This document shows positions 38,975 through 47,320 of a DNA stretch of 64,000 bases, one piece after another. Position 1 is the stretch's first letter. Every line of letters starts with the position of its first letter. Origin of the DNA: Sphingomonas aerolata (GTDB taxonomy: Bacteria > Pseudomonadota > Alphaproteobacteria > Sphingomonadales > Sphingomonadaceae); assembly GCF_003046295.1 (NCBI RefSeq), contig NZ_PZZN01000002.1, positions 434,001 to 498,000 on the forward strand, in the 5' to 3' direction. Position numbers and translations under genes: made by a program. Below the pieces are notes generated by a model. The model saw nothing but the letters and a program-made list of their open reading frames with translations. It ran no database searches and was not told the DNA's origin.

Positions 38975-40099
38975 TCAGCCGCGCACCGCCTTACGGCAGG
39001 CCTTGACCAGATTGACGATCAGCCCCGACAGCGTCGAATAATTGGCGTGGTGATAGGATGACCCGTCGCCAAGCTCGCCCGTCAGGCGGCGATGCGCCTC
39101 GGGCAGCGCGTGATAGGGCAGCCCCGGCAGCAGATGGTGCAGCGCGTGATAGCGCAACCCCACCGGCGCCCAGATCTCGGCAAGCAGGCCCGGCGGCGGC
39201 ACGTTGACGCTGTCGAGATACTGGTCGGTGATGCTCATCGCATCGCCTTCATTTTCCCACAGATGCGCGACCAGCGTGCGGACCTGGTTGAGCACCGCGA
39301 TCGCCGAGACGATGGCGAGGAAGGTGAGCGAGGCGGCAAGCGGGAACACGCCGGTCGCGGTCAGCACGACGAAGCTGATCGCCCAGATGCTCGCCGCGGT
39401 CTCCCAGATCCGCCAGCTGCGCAGCGCGGCGCCCTCGGGCGGCTTGCGGCGGAACTGCGGGTTGATCGCGAGCGCAGAATAGCGCGTGACGACGATCTCG
39501 CGCAGCTTGGGCGACAGCAGCGACAGCGGCGCGAGCACGCCGTAGCGCAGGATCAGGCCGATCGGCAGCAGCGCCGACACCAGCACGAAGATCGCGAGCG
39601 TAGCCGCCGGCCCGCGGGCGAGTGGCATATATTCCGGATCACGGTTCGTTCCGTAGCGCGTCTTGGCATGGTGGAGCGTATGCACGCCCTCGTACATCAG
39701 CGACGGCATCATCACCGGCACACCGAACAGGATATTCCACCCCGCAGTGAAGCCGCGCACGGCGTTCGGCTTCATGTGCGACAGTTCGTGGATGAAGCTG
39801 AGCGCGCGGTACAAGGCAAGCACGGCGACGACCGCGCCGAGCAGCTTGGCCCAGACCGGCGTCGCGACGATCGCCACCGCCATGCCCGCATAGCCGAGAC
39901 CCGCCGACGCGATCAGATCGGTCCAGTAGACGATCGGGCGCGCCGCATGCAGGTCGCGCGTCAGCGACGCCGCGGCCTTGATCATCGCGATATCCTCGCG
40001 ACCCGCCTGCGCCGCCTTGGGACGCGCGAGCGCGGCCGAGGTCCGCGACAGGGTCGCAGCAAGGGGGTCGGGTGTGACGAATGCGGTTGCCATGATCAT
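38975..40099 (-). CDS. Membrane fatty-acid desaturase
   Basis: This 374-residue membrane protein has the three histidine boxes of acyl-lipid desaturases and hydroxylases: HELSH (in RALSFIHELSHMKPN), HTLHH (in YEGVHTLHHAKTRYG) and HALHH (in LRYHALHHLLPGLPYHALPEAHRRL). Four membrane helices flank them. It would introduce a double bond or hydroxyl into a lipid acyl chain using a di-iron centre. The regiospecificity cannot be read. The frame extends to 40225, but the start is taken at ATG 40099 (or 40093), where the family begins. The ribosome-binding site is weak. A 16-bp palindrome lies just upstream. Confidence 0.88.
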   Translation of the reverse strand: MIMATAFVTPDPLAATLSRTSAALARPKAAQAGREDIAMIKAAASLTRDLHAARPIVYWTDLIASAGLGYAGMAVAIVATPVWAKLLGAVVAVLALYRALSFIHELSHMKPNAVRGFTAGWNILFGVPVMMPSLMYEGVHTLHHAKTRYGTNRDPEYMPLARGPAATLAIFVLVSALLPIGLILRYGVLAPLSLLSPKLREIVVTRYSALAINPQFRRKPPEGAALRSWRIWETAASIWAISFVVLTATGVFPLAASLTFLAIVSAIAVLNQVRTLVAHLWENEGDAMSITDQYLDSVNVPPPGLLAEIWAPVGLRYHALHHLLPGLPYHALPEAHRRLTGELGDGSSYHHANYSTLSGLIVNLVKACRKAVRG

Positions 40100-40115
40100 A
40101 CCATTTTCGGGTGAC

Positions 40116-40131
40116 GTATCGTCGTCGATAC
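40116..40131. promoter_or_regulatory. Possible operator upstream of the desaturase gene
   Basis: GTATCG-TCGT-CGATAC is a perfect palindrome 17 bp before the start at 40099. Its position would suit a repressor, for example one sensing fatty acids. No regulator gene is adjacent. Confidence 0.3.
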
Positions 40132-40266
40132 AGAAGAATTCAGGCTGAAAAATGGTGATGGGACGACCGGAATCAACCACCCGGCCGGGCCACGGCCGAT
40201 TGCGCGTCGTCGTCCAGGCAGGCACGCGGGGCCGTTAAGACCCTTCTGCATCGTTGATCTGAATTA

Positions 40267-40291
40267 GGAACGCTTTGCTGGCGCAATCGTT
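40267..40291 (+). promoter_or_regulatory. EcfG-type general stress promoter
   Basis: GGAAC (40267-40271), 16 bp, CGTT (40288-40291): a full match to the alphaproteobacterial EcfG consensus, 46 bp before the start of a small secreted protein. The -35 and -10 spacing is the canonical one. Confidence 0.75.
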
Positions 40292-40337
40292 AGGGCGGTG
40301 GTTCCCAACCGGGCTCATTTTCGAGAAAGCGAAATTT

Positions 40338-40598
40338 ATGAAGACATTGATCCTTGGCGCAGCCGCGCTTGCCATGACGGCCCTCCCCGTCGCGGCGAGC
40401 GCAGCACCGGCAACCGGCAACGCTGCAAAGTCGCTGTCGGTCGCGTCGTCGGTTCGCACCGGCACCGCCACCAAGCGCTCGAGCAAGATCGCAGCGGACA
40501 GCATCGCACCGCTCGTCATCGGCGTCGGCATGCTCGCGGGCGTCACCTACCTTGTCATCGACAAGGAAAATGACGACGACAACTCGGACAGCAACTGA
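40338..40598 (+). CDS. Small exported protein with C-terminal membrane segment
   Basis: This 86-residue protein starts with a Sec signal (MKTLILGAAALAMTALPVAASAA), then a Ser/Thr/Lys-rich middle (SVRTGTATKRSSKIAADS), one hydrophobic segment (IAPLVIGVGMLAGVTYLVI) and an acidic tail (DKENDDDNSDSN). The family is not known to me. The EcfG-type promoter upstream suggests it is made under general stress and works in the envelope. The start at 40338 is preferred over the in-frame 40275 because the signal peptide begins here and GAGAAAG lies before it. A strong hairpin follows the gene. Confidence 0.8.
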   Translation: MKTLILGAAALAMTALPVAASAAPATGNAAKSLSVASSVRTGTATKRSSKIAADSIAPLVIGVGMLAGVTYLVIDKENDDDNSDSN

Positions 40599-40605
40599 GT
40601 AGTGC

Positions 40606-40633
40606 GCGGGGGCGGCGGTCGCGCCGCCCCCGC
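40606..40633 (+). terminator. Strong hairpin after the small exported protein
   Basis: GCGGGGGCGGC and GCCGCCCCCGC form a perfect 11-bp GC stem with a 6-base loop, 7 bp past the stop. No T run follows. Confidence 0.6.
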
Positions 40634-40695
40634 AATCTCTGTCGCCCGGTATCGGGCGATAGACGTTTCAAGCCTGCGACGTGTAGGGCTGGGAC

Positions 40696-41223
40696 ATGAC
40701 CCGTATCGTCCGATGCTGCGCCCTGATCGTCCCGTCGCTCGCACTGCCCCTGGCATTGTCGGCCTGCGATCCGCCACGCTGGGCGCGCGGGGGCGCCGAT
40801 ACGGACAGCCGCGATCCGATGGCGCGGCGTGATGCCGATTTCAGGCGCACCGAGACGCAGCGCGTCGCGCAGGATATCGCCCGCACCGAAGAGTCCGTCC
40901 GCCTCTCGATTGCCGAAAAGCGCATCGAGGCGCTCGAAAAATCGCTCGCGGAGATGCAGACCACGCCCGAGACGGTCGAGATCGACCTGCTCAAGGGCCG
41001 TCTCGCGGCCGTCGAAGCCAAGGCCTATGCGCTGCAGGATGCCCCGCCATCTGCACCGCCCGTCGCCGCTGCGACGCCCACCCAGCGCCGGGCGGCAAGC
41101 ACCGACGCCACGACCACCCGTCGCGACCCGTCACGCCCGCCCTTGCGGCTGCCCCAGCTCGAATCCGCGCCGCGTCGCGCCACCGAGGCCGAGAAGGCCG
41201 CGTTCAACGCCAACCGCCGCTGA
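40696..41223 (+). CDS. Hypothetical coiled-coil lipoprotein
   Basis: This 175-residue protein has a lipoprotein signal (ALIVPSLALPLALSAC, Cys24), a charged linker and a coiled-coil of about residues 50-112 (RIEALEKSLAEMQTTPETVEIDLLKGRLAAVEAK). The C-terminal third is rich in Pro, Arg and Thr and looks disordered. It should be anchored at the inner or outer membrane facing the periplasm. I do not recognise the family. Confidence 0.7.
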   Translation: MTRIVRCCALIVPSLALPLALSACDPPRWARGGADTDSRDPMARRDADFRRTETQRVAQDIARTEESVRLSIAEKRIEALEKSLAEMQTTPETVEIDLLKGRLAAVEAKAYALQDAPPSAPPVAAATPTQRRAASTDATTTRRDPSRPPLRLPQLESAPRRATEAEKAAFNANRR

Positions 41224-41233
41224 CACGATTCCC

Positions 41234-41491
41234 CTATAATCCGGCCCGATCGATCATCGATGCGATCTCGGCCGGCAACGCGGTTTCCGCCTTGGGCAAC
41301 AGGCGATTGAGCACGGTCTGCACGCGCTTCGTCGCGACCTGATAGGCCTTGTGCCGGATCGCGCGCGTCGCGTTCGTCCGCCAGGAGGAACTCTCGCCGA
41401 GCAGCGCCTCCCATTTGGCCTCCTCGGCCGCCAGGATCGAGAGTGCGAGACGAAGCCCGTCCCGCCGTCCGCGTGCATAATCGTCGGACAT
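41234..41491 (-). CDS. Small hypothetical cytoplasmic protein
   Basis: This 85-residue helical protein (starting SDDYARGRRDGLRLALSILA after Met) has no signal or membrane segment. It carries ARGRRDGLRLALSILAAEEAKW and RAIRHKAYQVATKRVQTVLNRLL. The start at 41491 is chosen because GGAG lies 11 bp before it; longer in-frame starts exist. It converges on the lipoprotein gene with only 10 bp between the stops. Function unknown. Confidence 0.55.
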   Translation of the reverse strand: MSDDYARGRRDGLRLALSILAAEEAKWEALLGESSSWRTNATRAIRHKAYQVATKRVQTVLNRLLPKAETALPAEIASMIDRAGL

Positions 41492-41663
41492 CGCCGGCAT
41501 CTCCATCATGCGCCCCCGGTCCCTGACAAGCGAGGTTCGCTTTGTATCCCGACCACCACGAAATCTCCCCGTGATCAAGGGCTTGGTCGCATGCCGTCTG
41601 CGGTGCGTGGCTTCGGGGTGCAATACAGCTTGCCGGCAGGGCCGTCTGGCCTAGTGTGCGGGC

Positions 41664-42503
41664 ATGATTACTCGGCGCACCGTCATCGCTTCCTCTCTCG
41701 CCCTGTGCGCGACCTCGGCGATCGCCGCGGCACCCGCCCGGCGTGGCCGTTTGAAGCAGTCCGTCAGCCGCTGGTGCTATCAGGACATGCCGCTCGATGC
41801 GCTGTGCGCCGCCGCGGCGCGCATCGGGCTGGACGGCATCGACCTGCTCCAGCCCGCCGAATATGCGGTGCCGCGCCGGCACGGACTGCGTTGCACCATG
41901 GGCTATGCCGCCGATATCATGACGATCCCCAATGGTCTGAATCGGCGGGAAAACCACGCGGCGATCGAACGGGCGTTCCGCATCGGTATCCCGCAGACCG
42001 CCAAGGCTGGCGTCCCCAATGTGATCGCCTTTTCGGGCAATCGCCGCGGCCTGTCCGACGCGGAGGGCGCCGACAATACCGTTGCGGGGCTGAACCGTCT
42101 CAAGCGGATCGCCGAGGATCATGATGTGACGATCTGCGTCGAGCTGCTCAACAGCAAGGTCGACCACCCCGATTACATGGCCGACCACACCGCCTGGGGC
42201 GTGCGGGTCGCCAAGGAAGTCGCGTCGCCCCGCGTGAAGCTGCTCTACGACATCTACCATATGCAGATCATGGAAGGCGACCTGATCGACACGATCCGCA
42301 AGAACATCGACTGGATCGGCCATTTCCATACCGGCGGGGTTCCCGGGCGGCATAATCTCGACGGCACGCAGGAGGTCGACTGGCGGGCAGTGGCGCGCAG
42401 CGTCGCCGATCTCAAATTCCAGGGCTATTTCGCGCATGAATTCGTGCCGGTCGGCGATCCCCTGACGGCGCTCGCCCAGGCGGTCCGGACCTGCACGGTT
42501 TGA
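41664..42503 (+). CDS. Hydroxypyruvate isomerase-like TIM-barrel protein with Tat-like signal
   Basis: This 279-residue protein has a TIM barrel of the Hyi/xylose-isomerase type. SVSRWCYQDMPLDALCAAAARIGLDGIDL opens it, VCVELLNS-like ICVELLNSKVDHPDYMADHT carries the first metal Glu, LLYDIYHMQIMEGDLIDTI the Asp and His, HFHTGGVPGRHNLDGTQEVDW the next His, and HEFVP the last Glu. Metal residues look intact. Unusually it begins MITRRTVIASSLALCATSAIA, an export signal with a twin-Arg, so the enzyme would act in the periplasm, where its substrate is unclear. Confidence 0.85.
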   Translation: MITRRTVIASSLALCATSAIAAAPARRGRLKQSVSRWCYQDMPLDALCAAAARIGLDGIDLLQPAEYAVPRRHGLRCTMGYAADIMTIPNGLNRRENHAAIERAFRIGIPQTAKAGVPNVIAFSGNRRGLSDAEGADNTVAGLNRLKRIAEDHDVTICVELLNSKVDHPDYMADHTAWGVRVAKEVASPRVKLLYDIYHMQIMEGDLIDTIRKNIDWIGHFHTGGVPGRHNLDGTQEVDWRAVARSVADLKFQGYFAHEFVPVGDPLTALAQAVRTCTV

Positions 42504-42570
42504 CCGGGAGCCGGACGGTCGACGCTTCGTAACTGCCGGGGCCAGCGCGTGCGCGCGCGACCCTCGGGAC

Positions 42571-43365
42571 TCAGCGCATCGCGAGCTGCGTCGTCAGCGC
42601 GCGCGGCGTGATCGTCATCACGCCGTCCTCGATCGTCACACGTCCCAGCCGCGCGATCTCGGGCTGGCCGAGCAGCGTATAGGGCATGCCGCGCTGGCCG
42701 ATGCGCATCGCCATCCGGCCCAGACTCTGCCCGCCGATCTCGACCGAGGCGACACGCGCGACGCCGAGCCGGGTATAGCCGCCGATGCCGATCGCGGTTT
42801 CCTCGCGCTGCACGGCACGGTCGGCCCCTGTCGCGCGCGCATCGTCCGCCGACAGGATGGTATAGGCCGCGCCGGTATCGACGATCGCGCGGATGCGGAC
42901 GCCATTGACCATCATCGCCGCGACGAAATGCCCGCCCCAGGGATCGCGATTGATACGCAGGACATGCGGCTGCCCGAAGGTGACCGGCTCGTCGAGGTCG
43001 GCGGGGTCGATCTCGATGCGGGGGGCGGGTGGCGGCGCATAGCTCACCGCGGCGACCATCGTCCGCTGTGGCTCGATACAGGTGACGACGGTGCGCGACA
43101 ATATGTGCCCCTCGTCGTCCTCGTCGGTCGTCTCGGTCGTGGTGATCACCGCCATGCCCGGCGTCGCCGTGCCGCCGCGCCAGGCGGTGTCGACGATGCG
43201 CGTCCGACCGTTGATGGTGGTGACGGTGCGCACGGTGTTCGCCGGGACGTCCTGGATCTGCCCGCCGATCTGAATGCGGACCTGCGCGGCGGCAGCGGTA
43301 GCGGTCAGCGCGGACGCCAGCGCGATCGCGAGTGCCCCTGCGCGGACGGTTGCTCTGATGCCCAC
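42571..43365 (-). CDS. Periplasmic retropepsin-like aspartic protease
   Basis: This 264-residue protein has a signal peptide (AGALAIALASALTATAAAAQ) and a C-terminal retropepsin-like domain. The active-site block is IRAIVDTGAAYTILSADDA, the D-T-G triad with the following Gly/Ala strand, then LGRMAMRIGQRGMPYTLLGQPEIARLGRVTIEDG, typical of the single-domain bacterial aspartyl proteases, which must dimerise. The N-terminal part has a Gln-rich strand (VRIQIGGQIQDVP). The start is set at GTG 43365 with AAGAGGA 5 bp before it; the frame is open to 43389. Confidence 0.8.
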   Translation of the reverse strand: MGIRATVRAGALAIALASALTATAAAAQVRIQIGGQIQDVPANTVRTVTTINGRTRIVDTAWRGGTATPGMAVITTTETTDEDDEGHILSRTVVTCIEPQRTMVAAVSYAPPPAPRIEIDPADLDEPVTFGQPHVLRINRDPWGGHFVAAMMVNGVRIRAIVDTGAAYTILSADDARATGADRAVQREETAIGIGGYTRLGVARVASVEIGGQSLGRMAMRIGQRGMPYTLLGQPEIARLGRVTIEDGVMTITPRALTTQLAMR

Positions 43366-43509
43366 GGCAGTCCTCTTTTCCTCATCCACGGACGTCCGTC
43401 CCGGAGGATCAAAGGAACCCTAGCGGCAGTGTGTTTACAGTTGGTTAGCGCGGCAGGACGCGCTGCGGTCGACGTCCATGGCGCTTGGCGGCGCGGGCGC
43501 GGTCCGGGA

Positions 43510-44514
43510 TCAGGGGAAGCCCGCACCGCCATGCGCGCCGACCGCGGTCCCGGTCGAGTAGCTCGCCTCGCCGGATGCCAGCGCGACGAACAATATCGCG
43601 AGTTCGGACGGCTGCCCCGCGCGGCCGAGCGGCGTGTCCTGGCCGAATTCGTGCATCTTGCCCGGCAGCTGCCCGCCCGCGACCTGGAGCGGTGTCCAGA
43701 TCGGGCCGGGCGACACGGCGTTGACGCGGATGCCCTTCTTGGCGAGCTGCTTGGCCATGCCGCGCGTCAGATTCTGGATCGCCGCCTTGGTCGAGGCATA
43801 ATCGATCAGGTCGTCATTCGGATCATAGGCGTTCTGCGAGATCGTGTTGATGATCACCGAACCCGGCGGCATCGCGGGGATCGCAGCCTTCGAAAAGCGG
43901 AAGACGTGGAACACGTTGGTCTCGTAGGTGCGGACGAACTGTTCGTCGCTGATCTCCATGATGTCCGCCTTGGACTGCTGATAGGCGGCATTGTTGACGA
44001 GGATATCGAGACCGCCCAGCTGCGCGATCGCTTTCCTGACGGTATCCTCGCAGGCCTTCTGGGTGCGGATGTCGGCGGGCAGCAGCACCGCCTTGCCCCC
44101 CGCCTGCCGGATCAGGTCGGCGACCTCGCGCGCGTCCGGCTCCTCGCTGGGATAATAGTTGATCGCGACGTCCGCACCCTCGCGCGCAAAGGCGATCGCG
44201 GCGGCGCGCCCGATGCCGCTGTCGCCACCGGTGAGCAGCGCCTTGCGACCGACCAGCTTGCCGCTGCCGCGATAGCTCTGCTCGCCATGATCGGGGCGGG
44301 GGGTCATCTTGCTGGCGAGCGCGGGCCAGGCCTGGCGCTGCTCGGGGAAGGGGGTGCGGGTGTACGCATTGCGCGGGTCGCGCAGGCTGGGGGCGGGCCC
44401 GGTGGCGGCGGTCTCGGTCGACTGGGCCCGCGCCATGCCCGGCGCGGCCGCGGCGGCAAGGCCGATGGCGGCACTGCCCAGGATGCTGCGGCGTGAGGTT
44501 TCACCGTTGCTCAT
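43510..44514 (-). CDS. Short-chain dehydrogenase with Tat-type signal
   Basis: This 334-residue SDR has the cofactor loop TGGDSGIGRAAAIAFAREGADVAIN, NNAAYQQSK and the catalytic Tyr-Lys in DYASTKAAIQNLTRGMAKQL, followed by VNAVSPGPIWTPLQ. It belongs to the YhdF/GS39-like class of SDRs found with stress proteins. The first 31 residues (GETSRRSILGSAAIGLAAA...) form a Tat-type signal, so it would be exported. AAGGATC precedes the ATG. The gene is divergent from a RibD C-terminal fragment 75 bp away. Confidence 0.9.
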   Translation of the reverse strand: MSNGETSRRSILGSAAIGLAAAAAPGMARAQSTETAATGPAPSLRDPRNAYTRTPFPEQRQAWPALASKMTPRPDHGEQSYRGSGKLVGRKALLTGGDSGIGRAAAIAFAREGADVAINYYPSEEPDAREVADLIRQAGGKAVLLPADIRTQKACEDTVRKAIAQLGGLDILVNNAAYQQSKADIMEISDEQFVRTYETNVFHVFRFSKAAIPAMPPGSVIINTISQNAYDPNDDLIDYASTKAAIQNLTRGMAKQLAKKGIRVNAVSPGPIWTPLQVAGGQLPGKMHEFGQDTPLGRAGQPSELAILFVALASGEASYSTGTAVGAHGGAGFP

Positions 44515-44589
44515 GATCGGATCCTTGTCGGTGGTCGGGGTCGCCGGCGGGCTGGTCCCTGCTCGACGAACCGGCGCGCGGACCGTTCC

Positions 44590-44895
44590 ATGGGCGCGGT
44601 TATCCGGCCCGAGAGCGACCTCGCCGGTGCGCTCACAACGCTGCGCCGCGAACTCGGCATCGAAACACTGCTGCTCGAAGGCGGCGCCGGCATCAACGGG
44701 TCGTTCCTAGCCGCTGGCCTGGTCGACGAACTCAGCCTCGTCATCGCACCCGGACTCGACGGCGGCGCCGACGCGGAGCGGATCGTCGCGGCGGGCGACG
44801 GTCTGAAGGGCAAGGTGACGCTGTCACTGCTCGGATGCGAACAATTGGCCGCCGGGGCGGTCAATTTGCGGTACCGGGTGGAGGCGGTCGGCTAA
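44590..44895 (+). pseudogene. RibD C-terminal (reductase) domain fragment
   Basis: This 101-residue open frame matches only the end of the RibD C-terminal reductase-like domain: [43 protein letters not shown]. The family normally runs to 200 residues or more, with the cofactor-binding N-terminal half here missing. The fragment begins right after the divergent SDR start region, as if a rearrangement removed the rest. It may be a remnant; translation from the ATG at 44590 cannot be ruled out. Confidence 0.6.
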
Positions 44896-44925
44896 GCGCA
44901 GTCCGCGTACATAGCGGAACGGAAT

Positions 44926-45002
<77 letters not shown>

Positions 45003-45025
45003 CTGAGGCGTGCGCGTAGCAAAGC

Positions 45026-45715
45026 CTAGTCGGGTGCGCCAGCCATTTTCTTGGCCGCGCCGATCTTGGCGGTGAGCTTGGGCGGCGGGGTCTTGGGCTT
45101 GAACGCGCACAGGTCCGCGACGAGGCAGCGCCAGCATTCCGGCGTGCGCGCCTTGCAGACATAGCGGCCGTGCAGGATCAGCCAGTGATGCGCGTGGAGG
45201 CGGAAGGGCTGGGGGGTGGCCGCATCGAGCTTCAGTTCGACCGCGAGCGGGGTCGTGCCGCGCGCGAGGCCGGTACGGTTGCCGACGCGGAAGATGTGCG
45301 TGTCGACCGCGAAGGTCTCCGCGCCGAACGCCACGTTGAGCACGACATTGGCGGTCTTGCGGCCGACGCCGGGCAGCCGTTCGAGCGCGGCGCGGTCGTT
45401 CGGGACGACGCCGTCATGCTCGTCGACGAGCATCTGCGACAGCGCGATGACGTTCTTGGCCTTGGTGTTGTACAGGCCGATCGTCTTGATGTGCTCCTTC
45501 AGCGCGTCGATCCCGAGCGCGAGCATCGCCTGCGGCGTGTCGGCGGTGCGGAAGAGCGCGCGCGTCGCCTTGTTGACGCCGATGTCGGTCGCCTGCGCGG
45601 ACAGCGCGACCGCGACGACGAGCGTGTAGGGATTGACGAATTCGAGCTCGGTCTCGGGATGCGGATCGGCCTCGGCCAGCCGCGCATAGAAGTCGACGAC
45701 GTCGGCCTTCTTCAC
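45026..45715 (-). CDS. nth: Endonuclease III
   Basis: This 229-residue base-excision-repair glycosylase/AP lyase removes oxidised pyrimidines. [18 protein letters not shown] begins the fold. The helix-hairpin-helix with catalytic Lys is [18 protein letters not shown], and the catalytic Asp is in [15 protein letters not shown]. The C-terminal 4Fe-4S motif C-X6-C-X2-C-X5-C is intact in [17 protein letters not shown]. The start is a GTG at 45715, 4 bp after the dapB stop, so the two genes are likely co-transcribed. The tail is rich in Pro and Lys. Confidence 0.95.
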   Translation of the reverse strand: MKKADVVDFYARLAEADPHPETELEFVNPYTLVVAVALSAQATDIGVNKATRALFRTADTPQAMLALGIDALKEHIKTIGLYNTKAKNVIALSQMLVDEHDGVVPNDRAALERLPGVGRKTANVVLNVAFGAETFAVDTHIFRVGNRTGLARGTTPLAVELKLDAATPQPFRLHAHHWLILHGRYVCKARTPECWRCLVADLCAFKPKTPPPKLTAKIGAAKKMAGAPD

Positions 45716-45719
45716 TGGC

Positions 45720-46448
45720 TCACAGCCCCAGCACGTCGCCCATCCGGTAGCGGCCGGCGGGCTGGTCGGCGAGCCAGAGCGCGGCGCGCACCGCACCGCG
45801 CGCGAAGATGCTGCGATCGTCGCCGCGGTGGTTGAGCTCGATCCGCTCGCCTTCGCCCGCGAAGATCACGCTGTGGTCGCCGATCACCGATCCGCCGCGC
45901 AGCGACGCGAAACCGATCGTCCCCTCGCTGCGTGCGCCGACCAGCCCGGCGCGGCTGTCGACGCGCAGTTCGGCGAGCGTCGAATCGCGCCCGCGGGCGG
46001 CGGCCTCACCGAGCAGGAGTGCTGTGCCCGAGGGCGCGTCGACCTTGTGCCGGTGATGCATCTCGACGATCTCGACGTCCCAGTCGGGGCCGAGCCGCGC
46101 CGCCGCCTCGCGTACCAGGATGCCGAGCAACGTGACGCCGAGCGAGGTGTTGCCGGTCTGGAGGATCGCGATGTCGGCGGCGGCGGCGTCGATCAGCGAC
46201 TGGTGCTGCGGGGTCAGGCCGGTCGTGCCGATGACCAGCGCGGTGCCCGCCGCGCGCGCGGCGGCGAGATGCGCCTCGATCGCCGAGGGGGTCGAGAAGT
46301 CGACCAGCACGTCGGCGGCGGCGGCGAGCGGGCTGGGGTCATCGCCGGCATCGACGCCGCCCGCGAGCGTCGCGCCCGCGGTCTCGATCGCGTCGGTGAT
46401 CGCGCGGCCCATCCGGCCGGCGCTGCCATAAATGCCGATCGCGGTCAT
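45720..46448 (-). CDS. dapB: 4-hydroxy-tetrahydrodipicolinate reductase
   Basis: This 242-residue enzyme reduces dihydrodipicolinate with NAD(P)H in lysine and meso-diaminopimelate synthesis. The Rossmann loop is IGIYGSAGRMGRAITDAI, VLVDFSTPSAIEAHL and VIGTTGLTPQH follow, and the active site is EIVEMHHRHKVDAPSGTA with the catalytic His and Lys. The ATG at 46448 gives the family length; an in-frame ATG at 46490 would add 14 residues and has no better ribosome-binding site. It lies directly upstream of nth. Confidence 0.95.
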   Translation of the reverse strand: MTAIGIYGSAGRMGRAITDAIETAGATLAGGVDAGDDPSPLAAAADVLVDFSTPSAIEAHLAAARAAGTALVIGTTGLTPQHQSLIDAAAADIAILQTGNTSLGVTLLGILVREAAARLGPDWDVEIVEMHHRHKVDAPSGTALLLGEAAARGRDSTLAELRVDSRAGLVGARSEGTIGFASLRGGSVIGDHSVIFAGEGERIELNHRGDDRSIFARGAVRAALWLADQPAGRYRMGDVLGL

Positions 46449-46549
46449 GCGGGCCCGTGGGGCGGACGGAGGCGAGGTCGGTGCAATCATGCGCGCGCTT
46501 TCGCACGAAGCGGGGGGTCGCGAATAGACCCCAAATCCGCGCGATAGCG

Positions 46550-47320
46550 TTATCGCGGGACGGGCGGGAGCGATCGGACGAGGTCGAGATCGGCGGGCTT
46601 GTCGACATCGACCGCGGCCAGCCCGTACGGCGTCGCGACCGCTGCCGCGACCAGCCCCGCCTTGCGCCCGAGATGCGCGATCGCGTCGCCGAGCGTCAGC
46701 CGGCCCAGCGCATAGCGCAGCAACAGCCCCGGGCCGAGCCGGCGGACGATCCGCCACGGCCGCTTGCGATCCGCCTCGACCTGCCGCCACAGATCGATCG
46801 CGGCGATCGACCTGGGGGTGGCGAAGCGGAACAGGTTGCACCCCGACCAGCCGCCATCGGCGAAGCGGAGATAGGTGCGCCGCGTCCCCGGCGCCGCCGC
46901 CTCGACCACGTCGCGGCGCGCGAGCAGCACCGCGACATCGGCGTCGGCGGGAATGTCGGCCTGGAACCGCGTGATCCATTCGGGGCGGAGCAGCGCATGA
47001 TCCGCGGTGGTGACGAGCAGCGGGGTGCCGAGCGCGGCGATCCCGTCGCCGACGCTCAGACTCGGGCCGCTCGCGGCGTCGAGCACCCGCAGCCCCAGCG
47101 CGACCGCATGATCGCGCACCACGTCGTCCGATACTGATACCGCGATCACGCCCGCGCCGGCCTCGCGCAGCGCGTCCGCGACCCGCGCGAGCAACGTCCG
47201 TCCCTCGAGCAGGATGAGCGCCTTGTGCGCGACGCCCGCATAGGCCGCGAGCGGATCGACGCCGCCGCGCGACCCGGCGAGGATCAGCGCGTTGAACGGG
47301 GTAGGCACGGCGTCCGTCAT
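46550..47320 (-). CDS. MobA-like nucleotidyltransferase
   Basis: This 256-residue protein has the nucleotidyltransferase fold of the MobA/GlmU type. ALILAGSRGGVDPLAAYAGVAHKALILLEGRTLLARVADAL replaces the usual G-G-x-S-x-R-M loop, with the Lys contact in HKAL. LLVTTADHALLRPEWI holds the metal Asp, followed by the sugar/alcohol-binding part (TYLRFADGGWSGCNLFRFATP). Neighbours suggest it activates a headgroup, not molybdopterin. The start overlaps the stop of the Tam41-like gene (ATGA). It is the last gene of the three-gene coupled set. Confidence 0.8.
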   Translation of the reverse strand: MTDAVPTPFNALILAGSRGGVDPLAAYAGVAHKALILLEGRTLLARVADALREAGAGVIAVSVSDDVVRDHAVALGLRVLDAASGPSLSVGDGIAALGTPLLVTTADHALLRPEWITRFQADIPADADVAVLLARRDVVEAAAPGTRRTYLRFADGGWSGCNLFRFATPRSIAAIDLWRQVEADRKRPWRIVRRLGPGLLLRYALGRLTLGDAIAHLGRKAGLVAAAVATPYGLAAVDVDKPADLDLVRSLPPVPR

